The notes: generated by a model not told the origin, from the letters alone. 64,000 nt of DNA from Parabacteroides sp. (GCA_017481945.1 JAFUOJ010000014.1:62001-126000); one strand, 5' to 3'; counted from the stretch's first letter, positions 1 to 6,831 are shown. Made by a program: numbers and translations.

Positions 1-646
1 AATTACATTGAGCTGTTTCATCTCCTTGTTCCGCTGCAAGTTTATACCATTTTACTGCTTCATTATAATCTTGTTTAACTCCTTCTCCATAATAATAACA
101 TTCCCCTAAATTATATTGAGCTGTTTCATTTCCTTGCTCCGCTGCAAGTTTATACCATTTTACTGCTTCATAGTAATCTTGTTTAATACCTTTACCATAA
201 TAATAACAGTATCCTAGATAATATTCTCCTTCTTTATTACCTTGATTAGCTAATTTAAAAAGAGTGTTAATGTCTGTGTTTTTATTAATAGAATCTATGT
301 TTTTAGTATCCCCATTCTTTTCTAATAATAAAAGTCCTTCAATGAAGCTTTGGGTTATTTGTTGTCCAAATTCTTCTGACCAAAAGTTATTTTCTGCGAT
401 TTGTTTGCTTAATTGATTACAAAATGCAGCTCGTTCAGAAAAGGGTTTTAGCGAAATTTCATGGATTCTCAAAGAGATAGAATCTTCCATGATTACTCGG
501 CGATACACTCGTTTTAATTTTTCTTCACCGGTATAAAGATCGGCGATAAAGTTATATAACCGTTGTTTATCTGTATAAAGTTCTTTCCCATATTCAAGAA
601 CTAAATCTCTTAACAGTTGATCAATAGATGAGTTTTTGTTAATCAT
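1..646 (-). CDS. Sel1-repeat (TPR-like) protein, C-terminus beyond the window
   Basis: The frame opens at ATG 646-644 and runs off the left edge after 215 codons, so the C-terminus is missing. Residues 1-125 form a helical, non-repetitive head with no family I recognise. From about residue 139 there are Sel1-like repeats of 36 residues with the motif YYYGxGxKQDYxEAVKWYKLAAEQG. Sel1 repeats are alpha/alpha scaffolds for protein-protein contacts. No signal peptide is visible, so it is probably cytoplasmic. Its ATG overlaps the TGA of the upstream PP2C gene (ATGA), which implies translational coupling and a role as scaffold or output of the kinase/vWA/PP2C system. The start is well supported; the partner or substrate is unknown. 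Confidence 0.85.
   Translation of the reverse strand, partial: MINKNSSIDQLLRDLVLEYGKELYTDKQRLYNFIADLYTGEEKLKRVYRRVIMEDSISLRIHEISLKPFSERAAFCNQLSKQIAENNFWSEEFGQQITQSFIEGLLLLEKNGDTKNIDSINKNTDINTLFKLANQGNKEGEYYLGYCYYYGKGIKQDYYEAVKWYKLAAEQGNETAQYNLGECYYYGEGVKQDYNEAVKWYKLAAEQGDETAQCN
8..223. repeat. 108-bp tandem repeat encoding Sel1 units
   Basis: Two adjacent copies with a period of exactly 108 bp (8-115 and 116-223) differ at only a small number of positions. They encode consecutive 36-residue Sel1 units, and the first copy may continue past the window edge. High nucleotide identity points to recent unit duplication, so copy number could vary between strains. Confidence 0.8.
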
Positions 647-1539
647 ACCTTATTATATATAATACCTGCTACTGAAATATCATCACCACTTCCTTTTTCA
701 GAGAGAATCGGTAAAAAGTTTTCTATCTCTTGTTTCGCTAGTTTTTCATCTTTTTCCTGAAATGTTTGTAATACTTCCTGATAGAAATCATATAGATCTT
801 TATCATTGGCAAAGCTATCATCGACACCATCAGTACCCATAAAAATGGCGCGAGGAAAATGATTCTCATGTAGGCAATAACGGAATTTGTCGATTGCATT
901 CCCATCGCAAAGCGAGGTAGTTACATTCAAAAAACAAGCGTCATCCCAAGGAATGGGTTGGTTAAATGTCCCATCTTCGTAAGCTGCAACGCATTTCCCA
1001 TCTCCAATTTGCAATCCGAACCAAAAGTAACCGGGGTAAACAACTGACGCGATTAAGGTCGTTCCGTATGCTTTTATATAGGATTCTTCCGGATTTGTCT
1101 CATATTTCTTTCGAAACTTTTCGTCCATCAAAAGAAGTTCTTCTGAGGTAAAAGGTCTGTTTCGATAATCTTCGGCGATTTGCTTTTGCCAACCCACAAT
1201 AATACTCTGGGCCAACTGACGCATAAATTGGTCCTTATTGATGAACATTTTTTCGCGTAAGGATTTTGAAGCATTCGGTTTTAAAAAGTTTCCCATGAAC
1301 TCTTTTATTACCTTTATTGTAACTTCTGTTGCTATTTGGGAACCTTGATTGCTCCGAAAATAGTTATTTCCTCCATGTCCATCACAAACAATTGCTATCG
1401 CATATTTCTCTTTATAAGAAGAACCGGAGGCGTCTTGGCAAACTTGGTTTACCTTTTTATGAGACGCCCCAAGGTGAGAACTATGGAAAGCATATAGCTC
1501 TTTACGGTGTTTTTTAAAAGAAATCATCATCAACATCAT
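643..1539 (-). CDS. PP2C-family protein serine/threonine phosphatase
   Basis: A 298-residue protein with PP2C metal-binding motifs: VCDGHGG near residues 51-57, a central GTTLIASVV strand with IGDGKCVA, GTDGVDDSF around residue 231, and GDDISVAGI near the C-terminus. PP2C enzymes use two Mn/Mg ions to remove phosphate from Ser/Thr. The start is ambiguous: Met1, 2, 4 and 5 all lie within 15 nt and inside the 3' end of the upstream vWA gene, giving a 14-26 nt overlap; the Met5 start (1527) is equally plausible. It is third in the kinase-vWA-PP2C-Sel1 operon and probably reverses phosphorylation by the adjacent kinase. No signal peptide or membrane segment is seen. Confidence 0.9.
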   Translation of the reverse strand: MMLMMISFKKHRKELYAFHSSHLGASHKKVNQVCQDASGSSYKEKYAIAIVCDGHGGNNYFRSNQGSQIATEVTIKVIKEFMGNFLKPNASKSLREKMFINKDQFMRQLAQSIIVGWQKQIAEDYRNRPFTSEELLLMDEKFRKKYETNPEESYIKAYGTTLIASVVYPGYFWFGLQIGDGKCVAAYEDGTFNQPIPWDDACFLNVTTSLCDGNAIDKFRYCLHENHFPRAIFMGTDGVDDSFANDKDLYDFYQEVLQTFQEKDEKLAKQEIENFLPILSEKGSGDDISVAGIIYNKV

Positions 1540-2221
1540 CCATATTTTGTGTATTTACATAACTCGTTATTCCATTGATCACAGTATCTGTTTTGGTTCC
1601 ATCTGTCACACCGCTGCTTTTACTATTGACTTGTGAAGAGGTCACACTGACAAATTTGATGATTGCCTTCAAAGCTGATTTATTATGTACTTCAATAACA
1701 GCTTCGCTGTTTCCGGTAAACTCACTTAATACATTTTTATCCGCGTCGTTTCCTATGGCAATTGCAATTTTGATTGCATATTTAAACCAGTTGTTTTTTT
1801 TGATGTTTTCTAATCCATCTTTGTAATTATCTGTAGGCCCCCCGTCGGATAGTAAAATAATTACCGGAGCATACGAACCGGCTGCTTCTTGAAGAAATTG
1901 CTCTTTTGACAACTTGCTGTTCAGTTCATTTAAAGCTTCTCCTAAATTAGTTAGTCCTCCAACTTTTAAATCATTCCAAACAAAATCTTCGGATTCTATA
2001 GGTTGTGGATATAACCAATGAACATTTGTGTCAAATTGTAAAGTGGCAATTTTAATTGCTGCGTCAGGATTATTAGCAGAAAGATCTTTCAAATCAGGAA
2101 CTGTTTCCCGAATGGCGTCATTCAAAGAACCAATTTTAGTTCCTGACATACTGCCGGAAGTATCTACTAAGAAAAATAAAACCATCGTTTTACGGGCAAT
2201 TTTTACTCTCTCTGTATTCAT
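1514..2221 (-). CDS. vWA-domain protein, TerY-like
   Basis: A 235-residue protein that is nearly all one von Willebrand A domain. The MIDAS motif DTSGSMSG (Asp20, Ser22, Ser24) follows the hydrophobic strand MVLFFLV, and a second metal-site loop, LLSDGGPTDN, lies near residues 122-131. vWA domains bind a divalent cation and mediate protein contacts. In the TerY-P triad described for tellurite/stress-type conflict systems, a vWA protein is encoded with a protein kinase and a PP2C phosphatase, the order seen here. The C-terminus ends in an acidic tail (MDDVDDDFF). It starts 21 bp after the kinase stop and overlaps the PP2C start. Cytoplasmic; its ligand is unknown. Confidence 0.88.
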   Translation of the reverse strand: MNTERVKIARKTMVLFFLVDTSGSMSGTKIGSLNDAIRETVPDLKDLSANNPDAAIKIATLQFDTNVHWLYPQPIESEDFVWNDLKVGGLTNLGEALNELNSKLSKEQFLQEAAGSYAPVIILLSDGGPTDNYKDGLENIKKNNWFKYAIKIAIAIGNDADKNVLSEFTGNSEAVIEVHNKSALKAIIKFVSVTSSQVNSKSSGVTDGTKTDTVINGITSYVNTQNMDDVDDDFF

Positions 2222-2242
2222 TGTATTATGTAATTTATAGTG

Positions 2243-3535
2243 TTAAACAATTTTTGCTGAACTACCATTTCCGAAAGCAATCTCGTTGCCAATCAACAGA
2301 GGTACCACTTCTCCCGGTGCGATTGGACGATTGTTTTTATTTTTGGTCGTTAACATCCACACGTTTTGTGTTAAGTTTTTTAGTCCGAATAGTCCGGGCG
2401 CTTTTTTACTTTCGACAATTTCCCCTGTACAGACATAGAGCTTTTGTTTGCTACTGTCTGTAATATATTGATAAATCTTTTTGTCCCGATTTACCGCAAC
2501 TTTGTATTTACCGGCTTGAATAATAGGTACACGCAGATCAACGTGAAAAGAACAATCACTGCAACGGAAATCATTTTTCTCTGTATCTAAGAAAATCTCA
2601 TTGCCACAAGATGGACATTTTACCAATTCGTGACGCATACGAAGTAGGATATTTTCTATCCATTCTTTTTCAGAAATTCTTCTTCCCGGTTCTTGCAATA
2701 CCTTTTGACTAAATTGATTAATAAATATGTCGCGTACATATTGAGGAAATTCCGGCCAAAGATGAATCACATTTGTATGGATTCCGCGGACGGGACGATT
2801 GCTATTATCTGTGGGATCATAGATAAATAGGGGAGAGAATCCATAGAATTTTTTCTCATGTTTTTCAGTCATGCAAGGACAATTGCTGATTAATTCTCCT
2901 TCTAATGGATGATTATTAAAGAATAATAAAAAGAGGATAATCGCTAAAGAAAACCGGTCGGATTGTGGGTTTGGCATTGTTTCTCCCCTTACAACTTCAG
3001 GAGCCATATAGCGACATTTCCCTAAAATCCCCATATTCTCGTCTGCCGAGGAGACATTGTCATTGTCACAAATCAGAATATCACCCGTAGATGGATTAAT
3101 GAAAAAATTACCATCATTCAAATCTTGATAACTATATCCTTTCCCATGTAGCTTCTGAAAACCGGCACATATTTTTATACCAGCTTCAATCATAGCAGAA
3201 ACCGTACTGAATTGTACTTTAGCTAATAGGAAATCGCTAAATTCTTTATAGGCTGAATCGCGTAATTCCATTAAATAACCAAAACAGCCGTTTGAGTCTT
3301 TTTCCGTCAAAAACAAAGGCCATAAGAAAAAAGGAGCAGGAGAACCTTTTTCGATATTTTGTTTTAAGTTTTTATAGAACTTCTCTTCTCCCGGTTTATG
3401 GTACCATTTTAAGGCATATTCTTTGTCGTTATAACTGACTTTGTAGACAGTTCCTTGTCCACCACTACCTAATTCAGAAAGAACTTTAGCTTCTCCTCCT
3501 GTCGATATTTTTATTAGATCCCCCTTCTTAAACAT
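2243..3535 (-). CDS. Ser/Thr protein kinase with C-terminal zinc ribbon (TerY-P-type kinase)
   Basis: A 430-residue protein. The kinase domain spans about residues 8-300: glycine loop GSGGQG (23-28), ATP-anchoring Lys43 in ALKW, catalytic YQDLNDGNFF with Asp138 in place of HRD, and an MAPE segment at 177-180. The metal-binding DFG is replaced by DND (Asp157). A four-cysteine zinc ribbon follows (Cys307, 310, 325, 328), then a small beta-rich tail to 430. It is the first gene of the kinase-vWA-PP2C-Sel1 operon. The family is clear; the substrate is not. No transmembrane or sensor domain is present, so the input must come from a partner such as the vWA protein. No clean -7 box was found upstream. 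Confidence 0.9.
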   Translation of the reverse strand: MFKKGDLIKISTGGEAKVLSELGSGGQGTVYKVSYNDKEYALKWYHKPGEEKFYKNLKQNIEKGSPAPFFLWPLFLTEKDSNGCFGYLMELRDSAYKEFSDFLLAKVQFSTVSAMIEAGIKICAGFQKLHGKGYSYQDLNDGNFFINPSTGDILICDNDNVSSADENMGILGKCRYMAPEVVRGETMPNPQSDRFSLAIILFLLFFNNHPLEGELISNCPCMTEKHEKKFYGFSPLFIYDPTDNSNRPVRGIHTNVIHLWPEFPQYVRDIFINQFSQKVLQEPGRRISEKEWIENILLRMRHELVKCPSCGNEIFLDTEKNDFRCSDCSFHVDLRVPIIQAGKYKVAVNRDKKIYQYITDSSKQKLYVCTGEIVESKKAPGLFGLKNLTQNVWMLTTKNKNNRPIAPGEVVPLLIGNEIAFGNGSSAKIV

Positions 3536-3585
3536 AACGTTCTGTATATTATAATAGCTGAAAACTAAGTTGATTAAACAAAGAA

Positions 3586-3661
3586 AGGCGTGATAACCGC
3601 CTTGTCAGATTTCACAGGTATCGCCAAACACCCACCACCGCAAACAAGGAAGCTCACGCCT
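3586..3661 (-). repeat. Structured hairpin element, copy A
   Basis: Read on the minus strand, an 8-bp outer stem AGGCGTGA/TCACGCCT encloses a second stem CCTTGT/ACAAGG and a 38-nt apical region carrying TTGCGGTGGT and TTTGGCGATACCTGTGAA. The 3' side runs into TTCTTTG, like a weak terminator tract. Copies B and C have similar size and apical motif but different stem sequences that still pair. Function unknown: a small RNA, a terminator-like RNA or a REP-like mobile palindrome are all possible. Confidence 0.55.
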
Positions 3662-3685
3662 ATATATGCATATATACAAAACATG

Positions 3686-3762
3686 AGCGTCAACTTATCT
3701 CTCTTGCGGTAGTTTCTTAAAATTGGCGATTTCGTGAAAAACTACAAGTATAAGCTTACGCT
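3686..3762 (+). repeat. Structured hairpin element, copy B
   Basis: On the plus strand, AGCGT/ACGCT and CTTAT/ATAAG stems separated by CAA/CTT internal loops enclose a GTAGTTT/AAACTAC stem. The apical region contains TTGGCGATTTCGTGAA at 3723-3738. A T-run follows the 3' arm. Its 77-bp length matches copy A, which lies 24 bp away in the opposite orientation. Confidence 0.55.
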
Positions 3763-3890
3763 TTTTCTAATATGTTATTATGTCTTTCTTCTTCTTTATT
3801 TTGTCATTCGCAATTTCTTTTTCTTGTTTTCGCAAAAATAGCAATCACTTTTGGGATTATCAATCTTTGGGGAGATTTTATTTTGATAAA

Positions 3891-3971
3891 CCGTCCGCCT
3901 CGTTGTTATCCTGTAGCGGAGTTCTTTTTGGGTTGGCGATTTCGTGAATCCGGAATAAGGTGAGGCGGCGG
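3891..3971 (+). repeat. Structured hairpin element, copy C
   Basis: On the plus strand, CCG-t-CCGCCTC pairs with GAGGCGG-CGG (one bulge), then TTAT-CC pairs with GG-a-ATAA, then CGGA with TCCG. The apical TTGGCGATTTCGTGAA (3933-3948) is identical to copy B. No T-run follows, so this copy is less terminator-like. The stem sequences differ completely from copies A and B. Confidence 0.5.
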
Positions 3972-4088
3972 CTGTATCATTGGGTAGTAACAACTTCTTG
4001 ATAAGTCTAAAATGTTGCCAAATGTATGGATTTTGTTTTAAATCGAGGTCGCTTATTGTCAAGAATCTTTCGTGTGTTTGATTATCGT

Positions 4089-4096
4089 TATGTTTG
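4089..4096 (+). promoter_or_regulatory. Candidate -7 box (TATGTTTG) for the HU-HIG gene
   Basis: A perfect match to the Bacteroidetes TAnnTTTG element. It lies about 400 nt before the HU-HIG start and 45 nt before the palindrome array, so the array would be in the transcribed leader. No convincing -33 element is present. Confidence 0.4.
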
Positions 4097-4141
4097 AGGG
4101 GGGAAATGACTTGGGTTTGAGGGGGTGAAAAGTATCGGTGA

Positions 4142-4229
4142 AAAAAGTTTAGACATTTTCTCAAAAAAGTCCGGACTTTTTGCGGAAAAAGTTTAGACTT
4201 TCTTCTGAAAAAGTCTAGACTTTTTTTGA
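4142..4229. repeat. Four-unit 22-bp palindrome array upstream of the HU-HIG gene
   Basis: Units start at 4142, 4164, 4186 and 4208, exactly 22 bp apart. Two are perfect 18-bp palindromes: AAAAAGTCCGGACTTTTT (4164-4181) and AAAAAGTCTAGACTTTTT (4208-4225). The other two are near-palindromes with a TTTAGA centre. Spacing of about two helical turns puts all centres on nearly the same DNA face, as expected for cooperative operator sites. The binder is unknown; the HU-HIG protein itself is a candidate. Confidence 0.75.
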
Positions 4230-4493
4230 GGGTGATTTTTTCTCTTGTTTTGAAAATATTTAATTCTCTCGCTTTTTTGTCTTGCTGGATTTGAGGATTA
4301 TTTATTGTCAAATGAAAATTAAATGAGAGCAAATCAAAAATGGTGATTTTATTAAATATTTCCAAATGTTTGATTGGACCAAGAAATTTATATCCGTTTT
4401 AGGCGCTGTGGTTTAGACTTCCTAATTTTATTGTGTAACCGAAAGGGAATGACTCCGAATAGGTTACTATTGTTAATTAAAATTTTTTTTAAC

Positions 4494-4943
4494 ATGGCAC
4501 TTAAGTATAAGTTGGTCCAACGTCCGGACATGACAAAGGACGCAAAGGAAGGAGCTAAGAAATATTATGGTAGTATTTCGGCTACGGGTATGTTAACATT
4601 AGAACAACTTTGTTCGAGTATTTCTGCGTATAGCACAGCTTCGCAGGGAGATGTTAAATTAGTGTTGGATGGAATGGTTTATATTGCTTCGGAGGCATTG
4701 CTGAGAGGTGAGATCGTTCAGTTAGGCGATTTAGGCCATTTCCAGTTGAAAATGAGTAGTGAATCGGTGGATAATTCGTCTGATTTTAAAGCTTCAATGT
4801 TTTATAATCCGCGTATTACCTTCCGTCCGAGCACTCGTTTGAAGAAAGCGATTGCGGATGTGAGCGTAGAAAAGTGGCCGGTAATAACGGTCACAGACAG
4901 CTCTTCGTCCGGCAACACCGATGAGGCTCCGGAGGAATTATAA
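4494..4943 (+). CDS. HU-HIG family DNA-binding protein
   Basis: A 149-residue protein starting MALKYKLVQRPDM, a typical opening for the Bacteroidales HU-HIG branch of the HU/IHF fold. The HU core is visible as a helical N-terminal half (LTLEQLCSSISAYSTASQGDVKLVLDGMVYIASEAL) followed by a beta section (GEIVQLGDLGHFQLKM) and FYNPRITFRPSTRLKKAI. The open frame extends upstream to 4374, but the start at 4494 matches the family and the upstream codons are not HU-like. The tail is Ser/acidic-rich. Related proteins are nucleoid-associated or local regulators; the specific role here is unknown. It is preceded by the palindrome array and followed by a strong terminator. Confidence 0.88.
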   Translation: MALKYKLVQRPDMTKDAKEGAKKYYGSISATGMLTLEQLCSSISAYSTASQGDVKLVLDGMVYIASEALLRGEIVQLGDLGHFQLKMSSESVDNSSDFKASMFYNPRITFRPSTRLKKAIADVSVEKWPVITVTDSSSSGNTDEAPEEL

Positions 4944-4969
4944 CCCTTCTACTCATTTAAAAACAAAAG

Positions 4970-5002
4970 AACGGTCGGGCTTCCGAAGGGAACCCGACCG
5001 TT
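4970..5002 (+). terminator. Rho-independent terminator after the HU-HIG gene
   Basis: Arms AACGGTCGGG and CCCGACCGTT form a 10-bp stem, followed by a T-rich GGTGTTTTATTT tract. It is nearly identical to the hairpin at 6884-6916 on the other side of the nuclease/PRTase cassette. Confidence 0.85.
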
Positions 5003-5057
5003 GGTGTTTTATTTAGGAAAATTTTTAGAACAAACTGTTTTTTTAGATTAGAATTAC

Positions 5058-5065
5058 TACTTTTA
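5058..5065 (+). promoter_or_regulatory. Near-consensus -7 box (TACTTTTA) before the DUF1653 gene
   Basis: Matches TAnnTTTG at all fixed positions but the last. It sits 18 bp before the ATG of the first gene of the nuclease/PRTase cassette and directly after the upstream terminator, so some promoter must lie here. Confidence 0.35.
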
Positions 5066-5082
5066 CAAATTGAAATGAGGTC

Positions 5083-5334
5083 ATGAATAAAGAACGATAT
5101 TTTGTACATTTTAAGGGCGGCTTATATAAAATGATAGGTATAGCTTATCATAGTGAAACACATGAAGAAATGGTTGTTTATCAGGCTTTGTATGGTGATT
5201 CCAAAATATGGGTTCGTCCTAAAACAATGTTTTTTGAGAAAGTTCTGTTTAATGGCACTCAAGTAAATCGTTTTAAAGAAATAACCAAAATTGAAATGTT
5301 ATGCCTATTAGCACAGAGGAAAGAAACTATTTGA
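5083..5334 (+). CDS. DUF1653 family protein
   Basis: An 83-residue cytoplasmic protein with the DUF1653 signature: YFVHFKGGLYKMIGIAYHS near the N-terminus, then VVYQALYGDSKIWVRPKTMFFE, then RFKEI. These small SH3-like proteins are widespread, often fused to or encoded beside nucleotide or RNA-modifying enzymes, and have no agreed function. The last 34 nt overlap the start of the next gene in another frame, so the two are likely translationally coupled. It is the first of three genes in a compact A+T-rich cassette. Its link to the downstream nuclease is positional only. Confidence 0.85.
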   Translation: MNKERYFVHFKGGLYKMIGIAYHSETHEEMVVYQALYGDSKIWVRPKTMFFEKVLFNGTQVNRFKEITKIEMLCLLAQRKETI

Positions 5335-6143
5335 AGAACAAACATAGAGGAGGTTTGAATAATAGTAAAGGGGCTGTTTATGAAAATTTTTATGCGACTT
5401 ATCAAATCGCTTTGTTGATGAATCAATACTTATCTCAACTGAATGAGATTTATTTGACTTCTCAAATGGAAGAGGTATTTGTAGATGATTTATTAATAAG
5501 AAATCTGGATACTCTGTTAATTTATCATCAAATAAAAGATGTAAAAGGATTAACTTGGGCGTATGGAGAATCTCATTCTTTACTATTTGATTTTACGAGA
5601 CAAAAGGAAATATCTACGGAGGAGAATGAAAGATTTTGTTTAAAGTTGGTATTTTCAGATCTAAAAAGTTCTGTATGTAAAATCCCAACAGAGATAGAGG
5701 AATGTACTATTGTTGAGTATTTCCCTGCTTGTACAAGTATAAACGAATTGATTTTATCTCATTCTTCTTTCAAAAATGCAATACAGAATATAGCAATACA
5801 GGAAGAAGTTGAAGATGATGAATTGTCAGGAATTGCTTCAGCTATTTTAGGTGCATGGTGTTCTGTTAGACAAAAAAATATATCTTTACAGCAGATTTTG
5901 GATATTACTTATTCAAAGGGTAAAGGTTTTATAAATATAAAAACATATCCAACAATCAAAATTTCAGAGGTATGTAAAGATATTCTAACTCGATTTGAAC
6001 TGTCTTTTTATACAAATGGTTTTACTCTATATTGGTCTTATCATAGACTGAAAGGAGAGACTATTTGGACAAAAGAATTAGAGTTTAAGTTAGAAAATGC
6101 TGATATTTCGAATATTTGGGATTTAATGGAGATACTAAGCTAA
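5301..6143 (+). CDS. Putative PD-(D/E)xK dsDNA nuclease, Cap4/DUF4297-like
   Basis: A 280-residue protein. The N-terminal 90 residues resemble the nuclease domain of Cap4/DUF4297 proteins: a Gly-rich opening (RGGLNN, 16-21), a helix ENFYATYQIALLM, then EEVFVDDLLI with Asp62/Asp63 and, after one strand, IYHQIKDV with the QxK motif (Gln77, Lys79). In this superfamily the acidic residue and the QxK lysine coordinate metal and cleave DNA. The remaining ~190 residues are helical and unassigned, and I see no SAVED or other known sensor domain. It overlaps DUF1653 by 34 nt and is followed after 10 bp by the PRTase-like gene. The family assignment is a motif-level inference. Confidence 0.6.
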   Translation: MPISTEERNYLKNKHRGGLNNSKGAVYENFYATYQIALLMNQYLSQLNEIYLTSQMEEVFVDDLLIRNLDTLLIYHQIKDVKGLTWAYGESHSLLFDFTRQKEISTEENERFCLKLVFSDLKSSVCKIPTEIEECTIVEYFPACTSINELILSHSSFKNAIQNIAIQEEVEDDELSGIASAILGAWCSVRQKNISLQQILDITYSKGKGFINIKTYPTIKISEVCKDILTRFELSFYTNGFTLYWSYHRLKGETIWTKELEFKLENADISNIWDLMEILS

Positions 6144-6153
6144 ATAAGTGAGT

Positions 6154-6831
6154 ATGAGAAAGTATATAAACTTAACAACTGAAAATGATTCAACTGTTAA
6201 ACGTTTAATGGAGGTTTTGTCTTCTTCTACGACTTCAGTTGATGAGTATCGTAATGCTTTTTATCAAATAGGAGTAGCTTTAGGTAATTTACTCAACCAA
6301 AAGGTTCGGCATGGATATGGAAAAACCATGTTGGCTTGTGCTGCAGAAGATGTGGATTGGTTAGTGAAAGGTGTTTTAGAGTCTATATCTCAAAAGGAAA
6401 TAGCCTTGGCTGTATTTTGGCATGGTAGAATTACATTAGATGAGGAAATGAAGTTAGAGTATAGTCCTATTCTTAAATCCTATGTGGAACCAATAGATAA
6501 TTGTCAAACGCTTATTTTGGTTAAATCGATTATAAGTACATCTTGTGTTGTAAAAACACAATTAACACGGTTGGTAAATAAAATTAATCCATCAACCATT
6601 TATATATTATCTCCGGTTTTGTATAAGGACGCGGAAAGTAATTTGCAACGAGAGTTTCCAAAACGAATTTATGATAAATTTAAATTTTTGACATTTGCTA
6701 TTGATTCAGAAAGGGATGAACAAGGGGCTGTTCTGCCGGGAATTGGTGGTATGGTGTATCCAAAATTAGGATTGGGTGATAGTCAAGAGAAAAATAAGTA
6801 TATACCTAATTTAGTTAAAGAAAGGATTTGA
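6154..6831 (+). CDS. Uracil-phosphoribosyltransferase-like protein with degenerate PRPP loop
   Basis: About 225 residues. The C-terminal two thirds follow the UPRT layout: FWHGRITLDEEMKLEYSPIL (compare GLYRDEETLxPVEYY), a strand CQTLILV, a PRPP-type loop KSIISTSCV where UPRTs have DPMLATGGT, IYILSPV, FAIDSERDEQG, and GAVLPGIGGMVYPKLG matching the uracil-site GYIVPGLGDAGDRLFG. The acidic residue and TGG of the PRPP loop are missing, so ordinary transferase activity is doubtful. A GTG at 6148 in frame could also start it; I chose the ATG at 6154. It lies 10 bp after the nuclease gene. A role as sensor or effector is inferred from context. Confidence 0.65.
   Translation: MRKYINLTTENDSTVKRLMEVLSSSTTSVDEYRNAFYQIGVALGNLLNQKVRHGYGKTMLACAAEDVDWLVKGVLESISQKEIALAVFWHGRITLDEEMKLEYSPILKSYVEPIDNCQTLILVKSIISTSCVVKTQLTRLVNKINPSTIYILSPVLYKDAESNLQREFPKRIYDKFKFLTFAIDSERDEQGAVLPGIGGMVYPKLGLGDSQEKNKYIPNLVKERI

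Larger units (their letters stand above)
3536..4493. other. 958-bp intergenic region rich in hairpins and repeats
   Basis: I see no credible gene here. The region holds a back-to-back pair of related ~76-bp hairpin elements (3586-3661 on minus, 3686-3762 on plus) around the 16-bp palindrome TATATATGCATATATA (3661-3676). A third related element lies at 3891-3971. A consensus -7 box is at 4089-4096, and a four-unit 22-bp palindrome array is at 4142-4229. The part from 4230 to 4493 is A+T-rich with no structure I can support. Confidence 0.75.

Noticed and set aside
3772-3963. 63-residue open frame on the plus strand
   Set aside because: Covers hairpin element C and lacks coding features.
3586-3971. 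Integron attC sites or a CRISPR array
   Set aside because: No GTTRRRY/RYYYAAC core sites, no regular repeat-spacer pattern, and no integrase or cas gene nearby.
4142-4229. CRISPR array
   Set aside because: The 22-bp units are contiguous palindromes with no unique spacers. The same holds for 15177-15308 and 54896-55000.
3796-4365. 189-residue open frame on the minus strand across the intergenic region
   Set aside because: Its middle section (repeated FFRRKSKLF-like units) is simply the translation of the 22-bp palindrome array and the hairpin elements. It has no promoter and resembles no family.
4374-4493. 40-codon N-terminal extension of the HU-HIG gene
   Set aside because: The family begins at MALKYKLVQRP (4494). 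The upstream codons are A+T-rich and not HU-like.
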